64,000 nucleotides of DNA from Eriocheir sinensis. Taxonomy: Eukaryota > Arthropoda > Malacostraca > Decapoda > Varunidae. Of the stretch, positions 1-10,254 are shown one piece after another. The stretch lies in assembly GCF_024679095.1 (NCBI RefSeq), contig NC_066567.1, forward strand, positions 11,150,719-11,214,718, written 5' to 3'. The first letter of the stretch is position 1. Every line of letters begins with the position of its first letter. A program made the position numbers and the translations under genes. The notes below the pieces were generated by a model. It did not search any database. It had not been told where the DNA came from and worked only from the letters and a program-made list of their open reading frames with translations.

Positions 1-103
1 GAAGTCAAATACAGTTTATGACATATATACCAACCCTTCCTATATATTTTTCCTTTATTTAAGCAACATTGAAATAAAAGAAACAATATAAAGAGGAACC
101 AAC

Positions 104-203
104 CTGCAGAGCCTCATCAATGATATCAGTAAACGGGAGGGAGGACTGCCAACCCCAGACCACCGCCAGGAAGTAGAACCGGAACTTTGATCCGCAGACA
201 CTC
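104..203 (-). CDS. HEATR1: HEATR1 exon (most 3' exon in window)
   Basis: This is a 100-nt exon on the minus strand. The acceptor is a C/T-rich tract ending CCTCAG and the donor is CTGCAG|GTTGGT. One leading base completes a codon, then 33 codons encode an aromatic-rich helix pair (FRFYFLAVVWGWQSS) ending in DEALQ. This fits the human HEATR1 segment that follows the KLFIKV helix (FKFCSVLWTYGSS as remembered). The incoming phase needs two bases from the upstream exon; the best-looking upstream donor supplies none, while the GT two bases further on does. A (GA)n tract on the plus strand (CT on the coding strand) lies about 40 nt upstream of the acceptor. Confidence 0.72.
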
Positions 204-241
204 CTGAGGGGGGAAGGAGGGACAGGCAGGTTACCAGGGGG

Positions 242-373
<132 letters not shown>

Positions 374-414
374 CAGAGATATATATTAAGACCATACAGA
401 CCCTATGGTCCAGA

Positions 415-765
415 CAAAGTGGTCTGTCCTTAAACCTAAGTAAAATTATATTAAATCATATGCCAGCAAGACTTTGCATTTCTGCTTAAGTGACTTAAGT
501 TGAAGGAAGTGGCAAGTGAGCTTGTTTAAAAAATTAAAAACTCAACTGTATTGCACTGTACTATTGGTGGGAACTTATTCCATTCTTGTGCTATAACACT
601 GGTGGAGAAAAATTTGGTGCAGTCTGAATTTATTTGTTTACACCTCAGTTTTGTGCCATTATTTCTTGTTTGAAATGTATCATCAATCATCAACAATTCG
701 GATTTGTTCACATCCTTAAACCACTAAGTATTTTTAAACATTTGACAAGTTTGTCCAACTGCAAA
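415..765 (-). pseudogene. C-terminal remnant of an L2/CR1-like reverse transcriptase ORF
   Basis: Reading the minus strand from about 765 to 430 gives a degraded version of the C-terminal tail common to CR1/L2-type LINEs: a segment like LKIL..GLRM, then TFQTRNNGTKLRCKQ, then FFSTSVIAQEWNKFPP, then NTVEFL. It resembles the usual pattern of a basic strand, F-F-x-N-R-V-V-x-x-W-N-x-LP and a short final helix. A stop interrupts the frame and no catalytic domain is present. It lies in a HEATR1 intron and is oriented against element A1. Assignment to clade is weak. Confidence 0.5.
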
Positions 766-1079
766 GGTATTGACAATGGCCATATCACCATGGGCCAGGC
801 CAATCCATCGAGTGACTTCTTGGTAACACCCACCATTGTTATATACCAGTGTTGTCTCAGCTGGGGTCCGCGTACCCCAAGCCAAGTCAGCCAACGCAAT
901 GGAGGAGATTAAACAAAGTGGAACAGGACTGAGACAGGATGGTGATTGAAATGAGGAAGATGAGAGAGGAGTTTGGGTAAGTGATTGAAGCATTAACCGA
1001 GGTCAAGAAGAGGGATGACGAGGCAAAGAGAAGGGATGAGGAAACAAAGAGAATGTAAGAAAGTTTAAGAGAGGAAATA

Positions 1080-2235
1080 ATGAAGTTGACGAAGGAACAG
1101 CTGGAAAACCAGAAAGATATAGCACAACTGAAAATGGAAAAAATAGAAAAAGATCACAAGACAAAAATTATGAAAATGGAGAGAGAGAGAGGGGTGAATG
1201 GGACAAACAAAGACATGGAGAAGATGAAAGAAATGATAAAGAGAGAGGTAGAAGAGAAAATAGGAAAGGACCAGCAAAACGTGGGTGCAAGGGTGGAGGA
1301 ACAGATTAAGAGTGTAGTCAGTGACGAGTTGAAGGAGTGGAGAAGTGAAAAGGACAAGGAAAAAACAAGCTTCAGGGAAATATTTGACCAACAACAACAG
1401 GAACAGAGACAAGATATAAAAAAAAAAGTTGTAAATGTACTGAGAAATAAAGAAACAATGGTGAGGGACATGGCAGGTAAGAAAAAATGTGTTATATTGT
1501 TTGGTGTAAAAGAAGAAAAAAACCAGTGAAGAACCAGAGGGAAAGTTATGAGAGGAATAAGGTGAAAAGTATACTGAGAAACATGAATACTGAAGTGGAG
1601 GAAAAGATAGAGGAAGAAGTAGATGAAATAATAAGACTGGGAAAGTATGAGGAAGGAAAGAACAGGCCATTAAAGATTAACGGCTGCTTTCACAGTCGTT
1701 TTGTTTGTTTTGATCGTTACCAATGGAGGCGATCACCGCTATAGAATTTCCACGTAAAACTGGCCGATGGGGTAGTGGCGGCTGCGGGGTTAGCCTAGCG
1801 CTGCACCTTGGCACACACTCTCAACACCTCTTGTTTCCTCTGCAGCCACCACTACCCCATCGGCCGATTTTACATGGAAAACTGTAGCGTCGATCGGTGC
1901 CATTGGTAACGATCAAAACAAACAAAACGACTGTAAAAGCGGCCCTTAGTTAAGATCCCCAGTAACTACAGAAACCATCCTAAATAAGTCGTGGAGATTG
2001 AACAATTCTGAAGATTATAAACAGATGTATGTGAGGAAAAATATGACAGAGGATGAAAGAATGAGGGTAAAAGAATTGATAAATAAATCAAGAAAAGGAA
2101 TGAGGAAAGATCAGAGGAAGATAAGAAGAATTTTTTTGGGAGAACGAAGAACGAAAAACTGATGAAGTGGTGGATAAGAGACGAGCGGATGTAACGGTGT
2201 TGATAGGAGGCGGAAGAAAGGGAGAAGGGAGAAAA
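1080..2235 (+). pseudogene. A1 ORF1-type region: coiled coil plus RRM-like segment, interrupted
   Basis: From 1080 an open stretch encodes a lysine/glutamate-rich coiled coil of about 135 residues, ending in a KKCVILFGVKEEK segment that looks like the first strand of the RRM found in L1-type ORF1 proteins. A second frame (1487-1680) carries RLGKYEEGKNRPLKI, matched in A6 by a near-identical segment. A 269-bp foldback element then interrupts the frame; coding similarity resumes at about 1954 (ILNKSWRL, YVRKNMTEDER). The expected job is binding element RNA and nucleic-acid chaperoning. It continues toward the endonuclease through an acidic/basic segment and FF(G/W) at about 2130. Confidence 0.65.
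1681..1949. mobile_element. TTAA-flanked foldback MITE inserted in A1 ORF1
   Basis: Two arms of about 100 bp face each other: GGCTGCTTTCACAGTCGTTTTG on the left and its imperfect complement ending in ACGACTGTAAAAGCGGCCC on the right, including the shared GGCCGATGGGGTAGTGG segment. TTAA flanks both sides (1677-1680 and 1950-1953). The element lies between two coding pieces that are contiguous in copy A6. TTAA duplication suggests piggyBac-type mobilisation; no coding sequence is present. Confidence 0.8.
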
Positions 2236-2236
2236 G

Positions 2237-3446
2237 GTTTAAAGATTGCGTACACTAACATAGATGGACTTGTATAAAAAAAAATTAACTAATTGATTAT
2301 CTAAGGGAAAGGTATCCAGACATAATATGAATAGTTGAAACAAAACTTGGAAAGGACTTGGAACTCGTACTGGATGGAAAAAGAAAGTTAAACATTTGGA
2401 GGAAAGATAGGAAAGAATGAGAGGGAGGAGGAATGATGATAATGACGAAACAAAATCTGAAAGTTACGGAAGTAAGATATGGAAAGGACAGTGCAGAAGT
2501 GATGGCTGTACAGATACTGGCAAACAGTGGAGAGAAGACTAACATAATAACAGCCTATGTCCCCCCTAAAACCAAAAGTTGGAATGAAGTAAGATACAAC
2601 ACTATGCTGGAAGAAACAGTACGGGCACTGACAGATGAAATAAAAAACAGTAGAAAGGTAATATTAGTGGGAGATTTCAATTGCAAAGAAGTGAATTGGG
2701 AAGATTATGCAACGGAGGGTGGAGAAAATACCTGGGGAAGGAAACTATTGAAGCTGGCAACAGATAACCTGTTGATGCAGTGGGTCAAAGGAAAAACAAG
2801 GCTGAGAGGGGATGACCAACCATTGAGACTAGACCTAATTTTCACAAAAAATGTTGAGCTAGATGAAGTCAGTCAAGAATGCCCCTTGGGAAAGAGCAAC
2901 CATGAGCTATTAGAGATAAAAACTAAGGAAGGATATGAACATCGAGATGAGCCATATAAGGAAAAAAGGAAAAACTACGCAAAGGCAGATTACATTGGAC
3001 TCAAGACTTTCTTCGGTGGGGTAGACTGGACTGATATGAAGAGGAGTACTAACATTCAAGAGAAATATGACCTTTTTATGAATATTTACAACAGAGGAAT
3101 AGAGATATATGTTCCATACTATACAGTAAAAGCTAAAGGAGAGAAAACATGGTTTGGGTGGAGGTGTGAAACAGCAACACAAAACATAAATAAGGCACAG
3201 AGGATTTTAAAGAAAAGACCAAATAAGAATAACAGAGACAAATATAAAAAAGAAAGAAATGAATATGTGAAAATAAGGAGAGAAGAGGAAGCTAATTTTG
3301 AAAAAAAAATAGTTTCTAATTGTAAGGAAGAACCAAAAATGTTTTATGAATTCATAAACGGGAAGCTAAAAAGAAATGAAGGAGTGAAAAGACTAAAAGA
3401 AAAAACGTATTCTACGAGAAGGACAAAGAAATTGCAGAAATATTAA
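2237..3446 (+). pseudogene. A1 apurinic/apyrimidinic-type endonuclease and linker
   Basis: The domain opens with KIAYTNIDGLV at 2245, followed by a stop and a frameshift; the longest open part starts at 2433. Visible EEP-nuclease features are the AYVPP strand (about 2550), the catalytic GDFNCKEVNWED segment (about 2673-2705) and SNHELLEIK (about 2895), where the usual final SDH has become SNH. The Asp-to-Asn change and frameshifts suggest loss of nicking activity. The linker (3000-3446) is Lys/Arg-rich (RREEEANFEKKIVSNCK), as in A3 and A6. Confidence 0.8.
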
Positions 3447-5059
3447 ATAAAAATTTTCATAAAGTATTTATGAAAGAGACCAACTTTGACTGGGGGCTCG
3501 AAAATTATAATGGAGATAAGCTAAATTATGTAAAGGTAGAGAAAGGGGAACTGTTGAAGCTGATGAAAACCTTAGATGGAAGGAAAGCTATGGGACCAGA
3601 TGAAATCTCCGGTCAAGTGCTGAAAGTGTAAAAATGAATCACTGGAACCAATTTATGACATAATAACATGCTCTATAAATACAGGAAAAGTGCCCTTCGA
3701 GTGGAAGAGAGCGAACATTGTACCAATTTATAAAAGTGGAAATAAAACTGAACCATTAAATTATAGGCCAGTCTCCAACAAGTGTAATGTGCAAGATTTG
3801 TGAAAATATAATAAAAAACAGTGGGTTGAACATTTAGAAAAGGGAAACATGATAAATAAGGACAGTTTGGATTTAGAAAAGGGAAATAGACATGGTGCAA
3901 GAGAGAGAAGGATGGGCTGATTGTGTATATGTCGATTTGAAAAAAGCTTTTGACAAGGTTCCTCACAAAAGGTTAATCTGGAAACTACAGCAGTGGGGAG
4001 GAATGGGCGGAAAGGTTACCGAGTGGATGAAGGATTACTTAACAGGAAGAGAAATGAGGACGGTGATTAGAGAGGAGAAATCAAATTGGAGGAGAGTAGA
4101 GAGTGGAGTTCCTCAAGGCTCAGTTCTGGCACCAATAATGTTCATAATATATATAAATGATATGTCGATGGGTATAAAAAGTTATATGAGCCTTTTTGCA
4201 GACGATGCAAAGTTAATAAGAAAAGTGAAGAGGGAGGAAGACTGTGGAGAACTGCAAAAAGACCTGGATAGTGTATAGATGGAGCCAGTTACGGGAGATG
4301 GAATTTAATGCAAACAAATGTCATGTTATGGAAATGAGGAAAAGTAAAAAAAGACAGAGGAAAACATACAGGATGGGAGAAGAAAACTTAAAGGTGGTAC
4401 ATGAAGAAAAAGACTTAGGAGTAATGATGCAAGACACACTATCCCCAGAAAAGCACATAAACAAGCTGTTTGGAGAAACCTACAGGATGATGCAAAATAT
4501 AAAGGTATCATTCCATTCTGTGGACAAAGAAATGATGAAGAAAATAATAACAACTCTGATAAGACCAAAACTTGAATATGCTGCAGTTGTGTGGTCACCT
4601 CACAAAAAGAAGGATATCAGAAAGTTGGAAAGAATACAGAGAACTGCTACTAAAATGGTCCCAGAACTCTCGAATGTGACATATGAAGACAGATTGAAGG
4701 AGATGGACTTGACAACTCTGGAACAAAGAAGGGAGAGAGGAGATCTCTCCTATACAGGTGCCCTGCGCATCATTAATCCAGATCCAGATCTGATCACACT
4801 GTACAAGTTGGTAAATAAGTTTGATGAGGTGGATAGAGATGATCTCTTCTCAACTGCGAGAACACAGGGGCTGAGAGGACATGGAAAGAAACTTAATAAA
4901 GGAACTTGTTTGAGTGACTTGAAAAAGTATATTTTTCCACATAGAAGTATTAACACATGGAACAGCTTGCGGGAAGAGGTGGTGGAGGCGAGCAGTGTCC
5001 ATCAAATGAAGGAAAGGCTGGATAAATGTAGATATGGAGACAGGACTATTAGAGCTTAG
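3447..5059 (+). pseudogene. A1 reverse transcriptase and C-terminal region
   Basis: RT motifs in order: RKAMGPDEISGQVLK (about 3580), WKRANIVPIYKSG (3700), LKKAFDKVPHKRLIWKL (about 3938), GVPQGSVLAPIMFIIYINDM (about 4108) and the catalytic LFADDAKL (about 4192). A TA-dinucleotide loss near 4276 moves the rest into another frame, where MEFNANKCHVMEM, EEKDLGVMMQD, LEYAAVVWSPHKKKD and WNSLREEVVEASS follow to the stop at 5059. An upstream stop at about 3628 and a small deletion near 3775 add further damage. The extra segment at 4746-4793 is listed separately. Confidence 0.88.
4746..4793 (+). other. 48-bp in-frame insertion in A1 RT C-terminus flanked by AGATCT
   Basis: Between RERGDL and ITLYKL the A1 copy carries 16 extra codons (SYTGALRIINPDPDL) that A3 lacks. 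AGATCT occurs at both edges (4740-4745 and 4788-4793), and the insert contains CAGATCCAGATC near its end. It could be a tiny retained insertion with a 6-bp duplication or a local templated insertion. Confidence 0.7.
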
Positions 5060-5355
5060 CTCGGGCCCTGTAGACTACAAATCAAAACAAGGCTCATAAT
5101 ACGGCAACAGCTTTGTCACACCATTCCTGTCTGGCTATTCTCAGATGTTCCTTAAATATATTTCTACCCACAGGGAACAGAAAATGCAATCAAATACATA
5201 CTTTTTTACCATTATAATTGACAAGTAACCCCTAAAAAATTGATGATGCAGTGGCTGACTTCACGTCGTCCTGTTAAGGAGGTGATACATGAGGGAACAA
5301 AGCCATTGCATTATTTTGAAAGTCTGGCTGGGACAGACTACAGGTAAATACACAC

Positions 5356-5472
5356 CTTGAAAACTTTGACAAGCACTGCATTGCAGCCTGCTGTGTTGCA
5401 GGCAGCCTCCAGCCTCAGTGCTGCCTTCAGCACTTTGATCAGCAGCAGCAAGTGGCCCTCGCCTGGCTCACT
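5356..5472 (-). CDS. HEATR1: HEATR1 exon
   Basis: This 117-nt exon has a strong acceptor (TTGTTGTTTTCAG) and donor (TTCAAG|GTGTGT). It encodes 39 codons starting SEPGEGHLLLLIKVLK and ending VLVKVFK, a HEAT-type amphipathic helix pair. The human counterpart as remembered is the DYLHLLIGLFEMM ... VLMKLFIKV segment. The exon starts in phase 0, matching the phase-0 end of 14116-14328. It also ends in phase 0 with the drawn donor, but the next exon needs phase 2. Using the GT at 5352-5353, so the exon ends at 5354, adds two bases and restores the frame, with a valine at the junction. That donor (GTGTAT) is weaker. Confidence 0.75.
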
Positions 5473-5628
5473 CTGAAAACAACAAGAAAGATGATAAATG
5501 CAGGAGGGAGCAGCGGGGAGGGTTGCAATGACAGTTGCTGATGCCAATGGGGTTTTAAGAAAGGAAAATTAATGAATAAGAAACACCCAAATATCCTTGC
5601 AGTCACAGAGAAGGCTCAAGAATGTTAA

Positions 5629-5759
5629 CCCTTTCCATCCGTGACGCAGACGTCAGCGTCACAGTATGAAAAGGGTCATGAGGAAATGGAAGAGGATTAC
5701 TCCTCTTCTAAACCTCTCAATCCTCCTCTAAATTCCTCTTAATCCTCTTCTATTTCCTC
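5629..5759 (+). mobile_element. Partial TTAA-type MITE with CT-rich interior (CCCTTTCCATCCGTGACG end)
   Basis: It starts immediately after TTAA (5625-5628) with CCCTTTCCATCCGTGACGC and continues into runs of CCTCTTCTAAACCTC. The same sequence, inverted, ends at 37713 beside TTAA. Only one end is recognisable here. It lies in the intron just upstream (gene sense) of the 5356-5472 exon. Confidence 0.65.
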
Positions 5760-5763
5760 TTAA

Positions 5764-5930
5764 CCCCTTCTTTACAGCCGGTCCAAAATGTGTACACCCG
5801 ACCACATAAAAAAAGTTTCTCCTACACACCGCCGCAGGAAATGTGTACCAGTGACAACATCATTTTAATGGGCGTCTGTGAAGGAAACAAAAACTTATAA
5901 TACTGCGGTATGTGTGGTTTGGTGAAACTA
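5764..5930. other. Possible second TTAA-linked repeat, unrecognised
   Basis: TTAA at 5760-5763 is followed by CCCCTTCTTTACAGCCGG. The stretch up to about 5930 has no coding similarity that I can see. It abuts the LINE fragment that starts at about 5935, so it may be another TTAA element or flanking sequence. Confidence 0.3.
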
Positions 5931-5934
5931 CGGA

Positions 5935-6720
5935 AGCCATGTTGCAAATTATTTATTATATTATTTTCTTCGAAGAATTTCACCATATTCTCGCGAATGA
6001 TAGTCTCCATTAACTTACAAACAGTCAATGTCAGGCTAATTGGTCGATATTTTCCTGGATGAGACTTGTCCCCCTTTTTGAAAATTGGTGTGACATTTGC
6101 AAGTTTCTAATCTGACGGAACTTTTCCAGCTGTTAAAGATTTATTGATGATGGAGAGCGGTTTGCAAATTTGATGTTTGATTTCTTTTAAGACCCTAGGG
6201 GTAGTTTTGTCTGGACCAGGAGCTTTGCTTACTTTAATCTTTTCAATTGTGCGTAAAATGTCACTTTCTACGATGAGCACGCCACTCAACATCTTTTCGG
6301 TCCTTCTAACCTCCGGCGGTTTAGGTGATAAACAATCTTCGTCGGTAAATACGGATGCGAAAAAGTTATTTAGGATTGTAGCCATTTCATTTTCATCGTT
6401 CGTGTGGTTACCATTATCATTAGCAAGCGGTCCGATACCACAAGTGAGTGACTTTTTATTATTTACATAGCTAAAAAATTCTTTAGGATTAGATTTACTC
6501 ATTTCCGCTATATATTCTTCAAGATTTTTCTTGCTTCGTTTTATTAATTTCTTGGTTTCGCGGCGAATTCTGTCCAACTCTAGTTTGTCAGCCTCACTCT
6601 GAGTTGATATGTATCTACTGTATACGCGTTTTTTAAGAGATAGGCTATTTTTAATTTCGTTATTCCACCATTTGGGTTTCTTCTTAAAAGCTGAACGTCT
6701 GTTACGATAGGGCATTGTTC
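5935..6720 (-). pseudogene. L2/CR1-like LINE fragment: linker and N-terminal RT
   Basis: From 6715 down, the minus strand is open for about 200 codons (WWNNEIKNSLSLKKR, PKEFFSYVNNKK, LNNFFASVFTDED, KAPGPDKTTPRVLK). After one stop near 6108 it continues as LANVTPIFKKGDKSHPGKYRPISLT, VCKLMETIIRENM and NLQHGFR, where it is cut off. These are the linker and RT blocks 0-2 of an L2/CR1-type LINE; the catalytic YxDD part is absent. The family differs from family A (PIFKKG instead of PIYKSG). Low divergence in the long open part suggests a fairly recent copy. Confidence 0.8.
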
Positions 6721-8297
6721 AAGGACGCACCATTGGCAGTGGTCATGGTGTACTTTTTTTTTTCAGGTGCCATACCATCATACCAAGCAAATTATTTACT
6801 AATAAATGCTTCTTTCCATAAAAATCAGGTAATAAAAATATGAAACAGATAACAGAAATGATCATAACCACAGCAGCAGCTCAGCTGATAACTGTAAACA
6901 GACAGGAATGTATATCCCAAGAGGCAGCAGCTTACTGAACCCGCTGTGGACATTTCCTCGAAGACGCAGACAAACTTAAAGTTAAAGGAAATCATAAACT
7001 CTGAACAAGAATATGAAGTTTAGTGAAGTAATGAAACCATCGTGGAGGCGACATTACCATCACCGCCACCATCACCACCACAATGTGCGGTGTTGTAGGC
7101 AATGACCAAGGGAAGGAATCTGTTGCATGGCATGACCTTTGTTTTGGTACCCAGACAAGTAAAGAATGTTTGTTTGGCAACCAACAGACTTGGCAGAACC
7201 CCAGATTTCTTACCTGGATTCTATTTTGGTTCCTGGACTTGACCGGACATATGTCTGCCAAGAGTCAGAGCCCAGATTTTGTCCAGGAAATCAAGTTCCA
7301 GGAAATTGACGGTCGAGTGTACACAGTTTTAAAGAAACATCCCGTAGATCTAATGCCTCTAAGATTTCAAGCACATTTTGTGTGTGTTTTATTCCAATAT
7401 CTATGAATACAGTTTTACTACATGAAAACAAAATCAGTAAGGCATACATATGAATAAGACATGTATGAGATGATAACAACAAGGAAGCCACACTTCAAAG
7501 TCATCACAGAGAATTAACTTTACACCAATAACTGTATTTTGTAAAAAAAGTTAAGCATGTAGATAAATACCAAAAAATTCAACCTGGCATGGCCCTTCTT
7601 GTCCCTCAAGGTCAACTCTAAACATGTTAAGGTCTGTGTAATATAATGTAACTTATGTCAAGAAACTGAAGCCACATTATAAATATGAGGTAAGGCATGC
7701 ATGAACATTAGCAGTAAGTTAACAAAGGAAACAAAAGATTTCACAAAGAGGCACAATAAAAATCAAAGTACAAACCAAAGGAGAGAAGACAAGAGCTGGC
7801 AGAACTGACAGATCATCAACAGAAGAGTTGACAATATCTGACCATGGGCAAAACACAAGAATCTAAAAAATGTCAAGGGCATGACACTATGTTAGAGAAG
7901 ACGGAATCACCAGCTTTTTTCTCTAAAAGATGCAAATGAGGATGTAACGCATATGAAGGATGTAGTTAGGCTCACACAACAAATTATACAGAGCCTTGCA
8001 ACACAGTACAGGTAGTCCTCGGGTTGCAGCGTATGCAACTGTCAACCACTTGCACTTGTGACCAGGTCAATAATATTGGCAATACTTGGTTAAGTAATGA
8101 GCTGACATTTCAAGTATCCTGCCATGGGGTAGAGCAGCTGTTTGTTTACACAGTGTTCCTGCGCCGCCACCCTAACCCCTTGCTGTCCTCACACGCCTAC
8201 CTCACCCGAGCCTGGCTGGGAGGAGGGAGGAGGGGGAAAGTTAGGGCCAGCCCATCCTGCCATGACCTTCAGTCACTTGTGGCACTCAAGCTGTAAG
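6721..8297. other. Intron interior, no gene recognised
   Basis: No coding motif or terminal repeat stands out. Parts of 7365-7610 (TTTTATTCCAATATCTATG, ACAGTTTTACTACATG, CAACCTGGCATGGCCC) resemble 56430-56960, so an old dispersed repeat is shared. The open frames here are short and lack family motifs. Confidence 0.4.
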
Positions 8298-8299
8298 TA

Positions 8300-9242
8300 C
8301 AGTAAAACCCCGATTATCCGAAATGGAAGGGGGGAAGCCTCTTTCGGATAAGCCGATTTTTCGGATAATCCGGATTTATGGCCGCCATTTTGATCGCCGC
8401 CAGTTTGATCGTCGGCATTGTGTCTTGCTTTCTCGTTTGGATGAATATCACTTTGATCTTGCACCTTGGTTCTTATTTTCTCATTAGAACACATGTAGCT
8501 AGTATGGACGGACCATTAGCCAGGATGGATGAGGATGCTGTCGCTGCCGCCGACTGACGATGTAAACAATGAAACCAAACAAACACACGCTACGCTAAAC
8601 AAAGTAGTACGCTTAAAACATGTGATGTAAATGTTTTATTGTATGTTTGTCTGTGTGTCTCCTTGTCTGGACCAGTGTATGTTGATACTTGTGAGCGTTG
8701 CAGATCTGAATTGTGAATGTTGCAGAGTGCAATTGTGAATGGTTGTGCAAGCTTGCAAGTGTGACCTTGATGCATCGTGCAGGTGGAGACACAGTATGAT
8801 GACTCATATTATCGCGCAACTCGTATGTTGGAAGGGGAATGTGGCATGGAGTGGAGAGGGGAGTCGTGTTTGTGTCGTTGTCTTGAGAGTACGGTGTGAG
8901 AGTAGTCGTGCAGTAGTTTGTTCGTTCGCCGCACCTACGTCCTTGCTGGGGCGAGGGTGCGGACGTGGTGTTGTTGAGAGTTTGTTTAATGTTTTTTGTC
9001 TAATACATTGATCTATTCGTTACAAGCTATTTCGGCAATACGTATTAGAAAGCATATTCATTTTAACTGTTCTTATCAATTTTAAATGTGTTAATATAGT
9101 ACATATGTAGTTACTTTTATTTATTTTTGATGTTTTATAACGTTTTAGTATAGAAAAAAAAAATTTAATTGCATTATCCAGATCAATTTCGGATAATCCG
9201 GTTTTTCGGATAATCCGCTTTCGGATAATCGGGGTTTTACTG
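8300..9242. mobile_element. Tc1/mariner-pogo-type foldback MITE, CAGTAAAACCCCGATTATCCG ends
   Basis: TA duplications (8298-8299, 9243-9244) flank a 943-bp element. Its left end, CAGTAAAACCCCGATTATCC, is mirrored at the right end by GGATAATCGGGGTTTTACTG. GGATAATCCG motifs repeat inside both arms. CAGT ends with TA duplication fit the pogo/Tigger group. No transposase fragment is visible, so it must be moved in trans. Confidence 0.85.
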
Positions 9243-9244
9243 TA

Positions 9245-10254
9245 CTACTCATGCTAGAGCCACTAGTCACTACTTTACCAGTTTACAGACCTGCAGTCTG
9301 CTAACAGCATCCTGCTAAATCTAGCAGATGCCAATTGACTAGCACATGAGCCAAACTAGGCTGGAGTGTGTCTACCTGGTTATCTCCACTGTTTACAAGT
9401 CTCAGCTGTGTTCATTTCACCCATTACCTAGCATGGACAGTCAGCCAGCTGATCACAGCAAAAATGGTGTCCCACAACAACAGATCCCACACAGTAATCC
9501 TGCAGCAGCCCTTACAGGTGACTGTTTACCAGAAACAGCAATCATAGTTCAACGAAACATTCACAGAGGGTAAGAAGATGCAGCAGAGGTGATGCTGGCC
9601 ACCCATGGAACTACAATGTGTCCTTTGATTACAAACACTGCCCCCCCCCACACCCCACCCCTCCACACCAACACAACCCTGCACAACAGCTTGGCAGGTG
9701 TTTGGCTAACACTGCCATCTCTACAAAACTAGGCAGCTCCATTGTGTGACACTGCTCAGCATTGCATGGCTAAGGCGGCACCTGAACAAAGGGCTGGGAT
9801 GGGACAAGCACAGGAGGACAGAGGCAGGGTAGGGGGGAGGGTAGGAGGTGTGGGAATGCTGCTCTACCTGCTACAGGACAGATGAATATTTTATTTAATA
9901 TTTTAATATAAGATTTTTCTTACGTCTAATTCAACTTAAACCAGCCTGTTGGAATCAATCCCCATCGTACCTCAAAGACTTTCTGTATTTTGAAGTTTAA
10001 CCCTTAAAAGAAATGTACTGTTTTCATAAAATGTTCTTGAAGCAACGCAAAAAACAGCTGCTAACCAATTTGTTTATCCGTATTAGTATATGAAGCATCT
10101 GAACTCACTGGGTTGGGCCAGGTCCATCTGTATGTAGAATGCAGCACCTTCAGCCTCCCCCAGGTGTATTTCTTTTCTCTCCCTCCTGCTCATGCTTCTT
10201 TCTCAGGGTAATCAGGGGATTTATCCTCACAGGGGTCCTATTTCCCTGCCCTAA
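9245..10254. other. Intron interior with one dispersed repeat
   Basis: 9450-9590 resembles 43820-43945 (GTGACTGTTTACCAGAAACAGCAATCA, AACGAAACATTCACAGAGGGTAAGAAG), so it is part of a repeat present twice in the window. The remainder, including a C-rich run near 9642-9660, shows no gene. Confidence 0.45.

Larger units (their letters stand above)
895..5085 (+). mobile_element. CR1-like non-LTR retrotransposon, copy A1 (decayed, nearly full coding length)
   Basis: Coding remnants run in order: coiled-coil ORF1-type region (about 1080-1500), RRM-like region split by a foldback insertion (1681-1949), endonuclease (2237-3000), linker, reverse transcriptase (3560-4250) and C-terminal region (to 5059). 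The RT has the block order and the EKDLG, EYAAVVWSP and RRERGD signatures of CR1-group LINEs. The 3' UTR begins GCTCGGGCCCTGTAGACTACAAAT, as in A3, but lacks the GTAAATACACAC end seen in the chained copies. Several frameshifts and stops make it inactive. It sits in the HEATR1 intron between the 5356-5472 and 104-203 exons, antisense to the gene. Confidence 0.85.

Noticed and set aside
1065..1670. 201-codon minus-strand frame rich in Phe/Leu/Ser
   Set aside because: Antisense shadow of the Lys/Glu-rich coiled coil of A1.
7083..7406. 107-codon plus-strand frame (MCGVVGNDQGKESVAWHDLC)
   Set aside because: No recognisable domain, no splice signals, and part overlaps a repeat shared with 56.4 kb.
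8739..9011. 90-codon frame in the CAGT foldback
   Set aside because: Inside a MITE with no transposase similarity; low complexity near its end.
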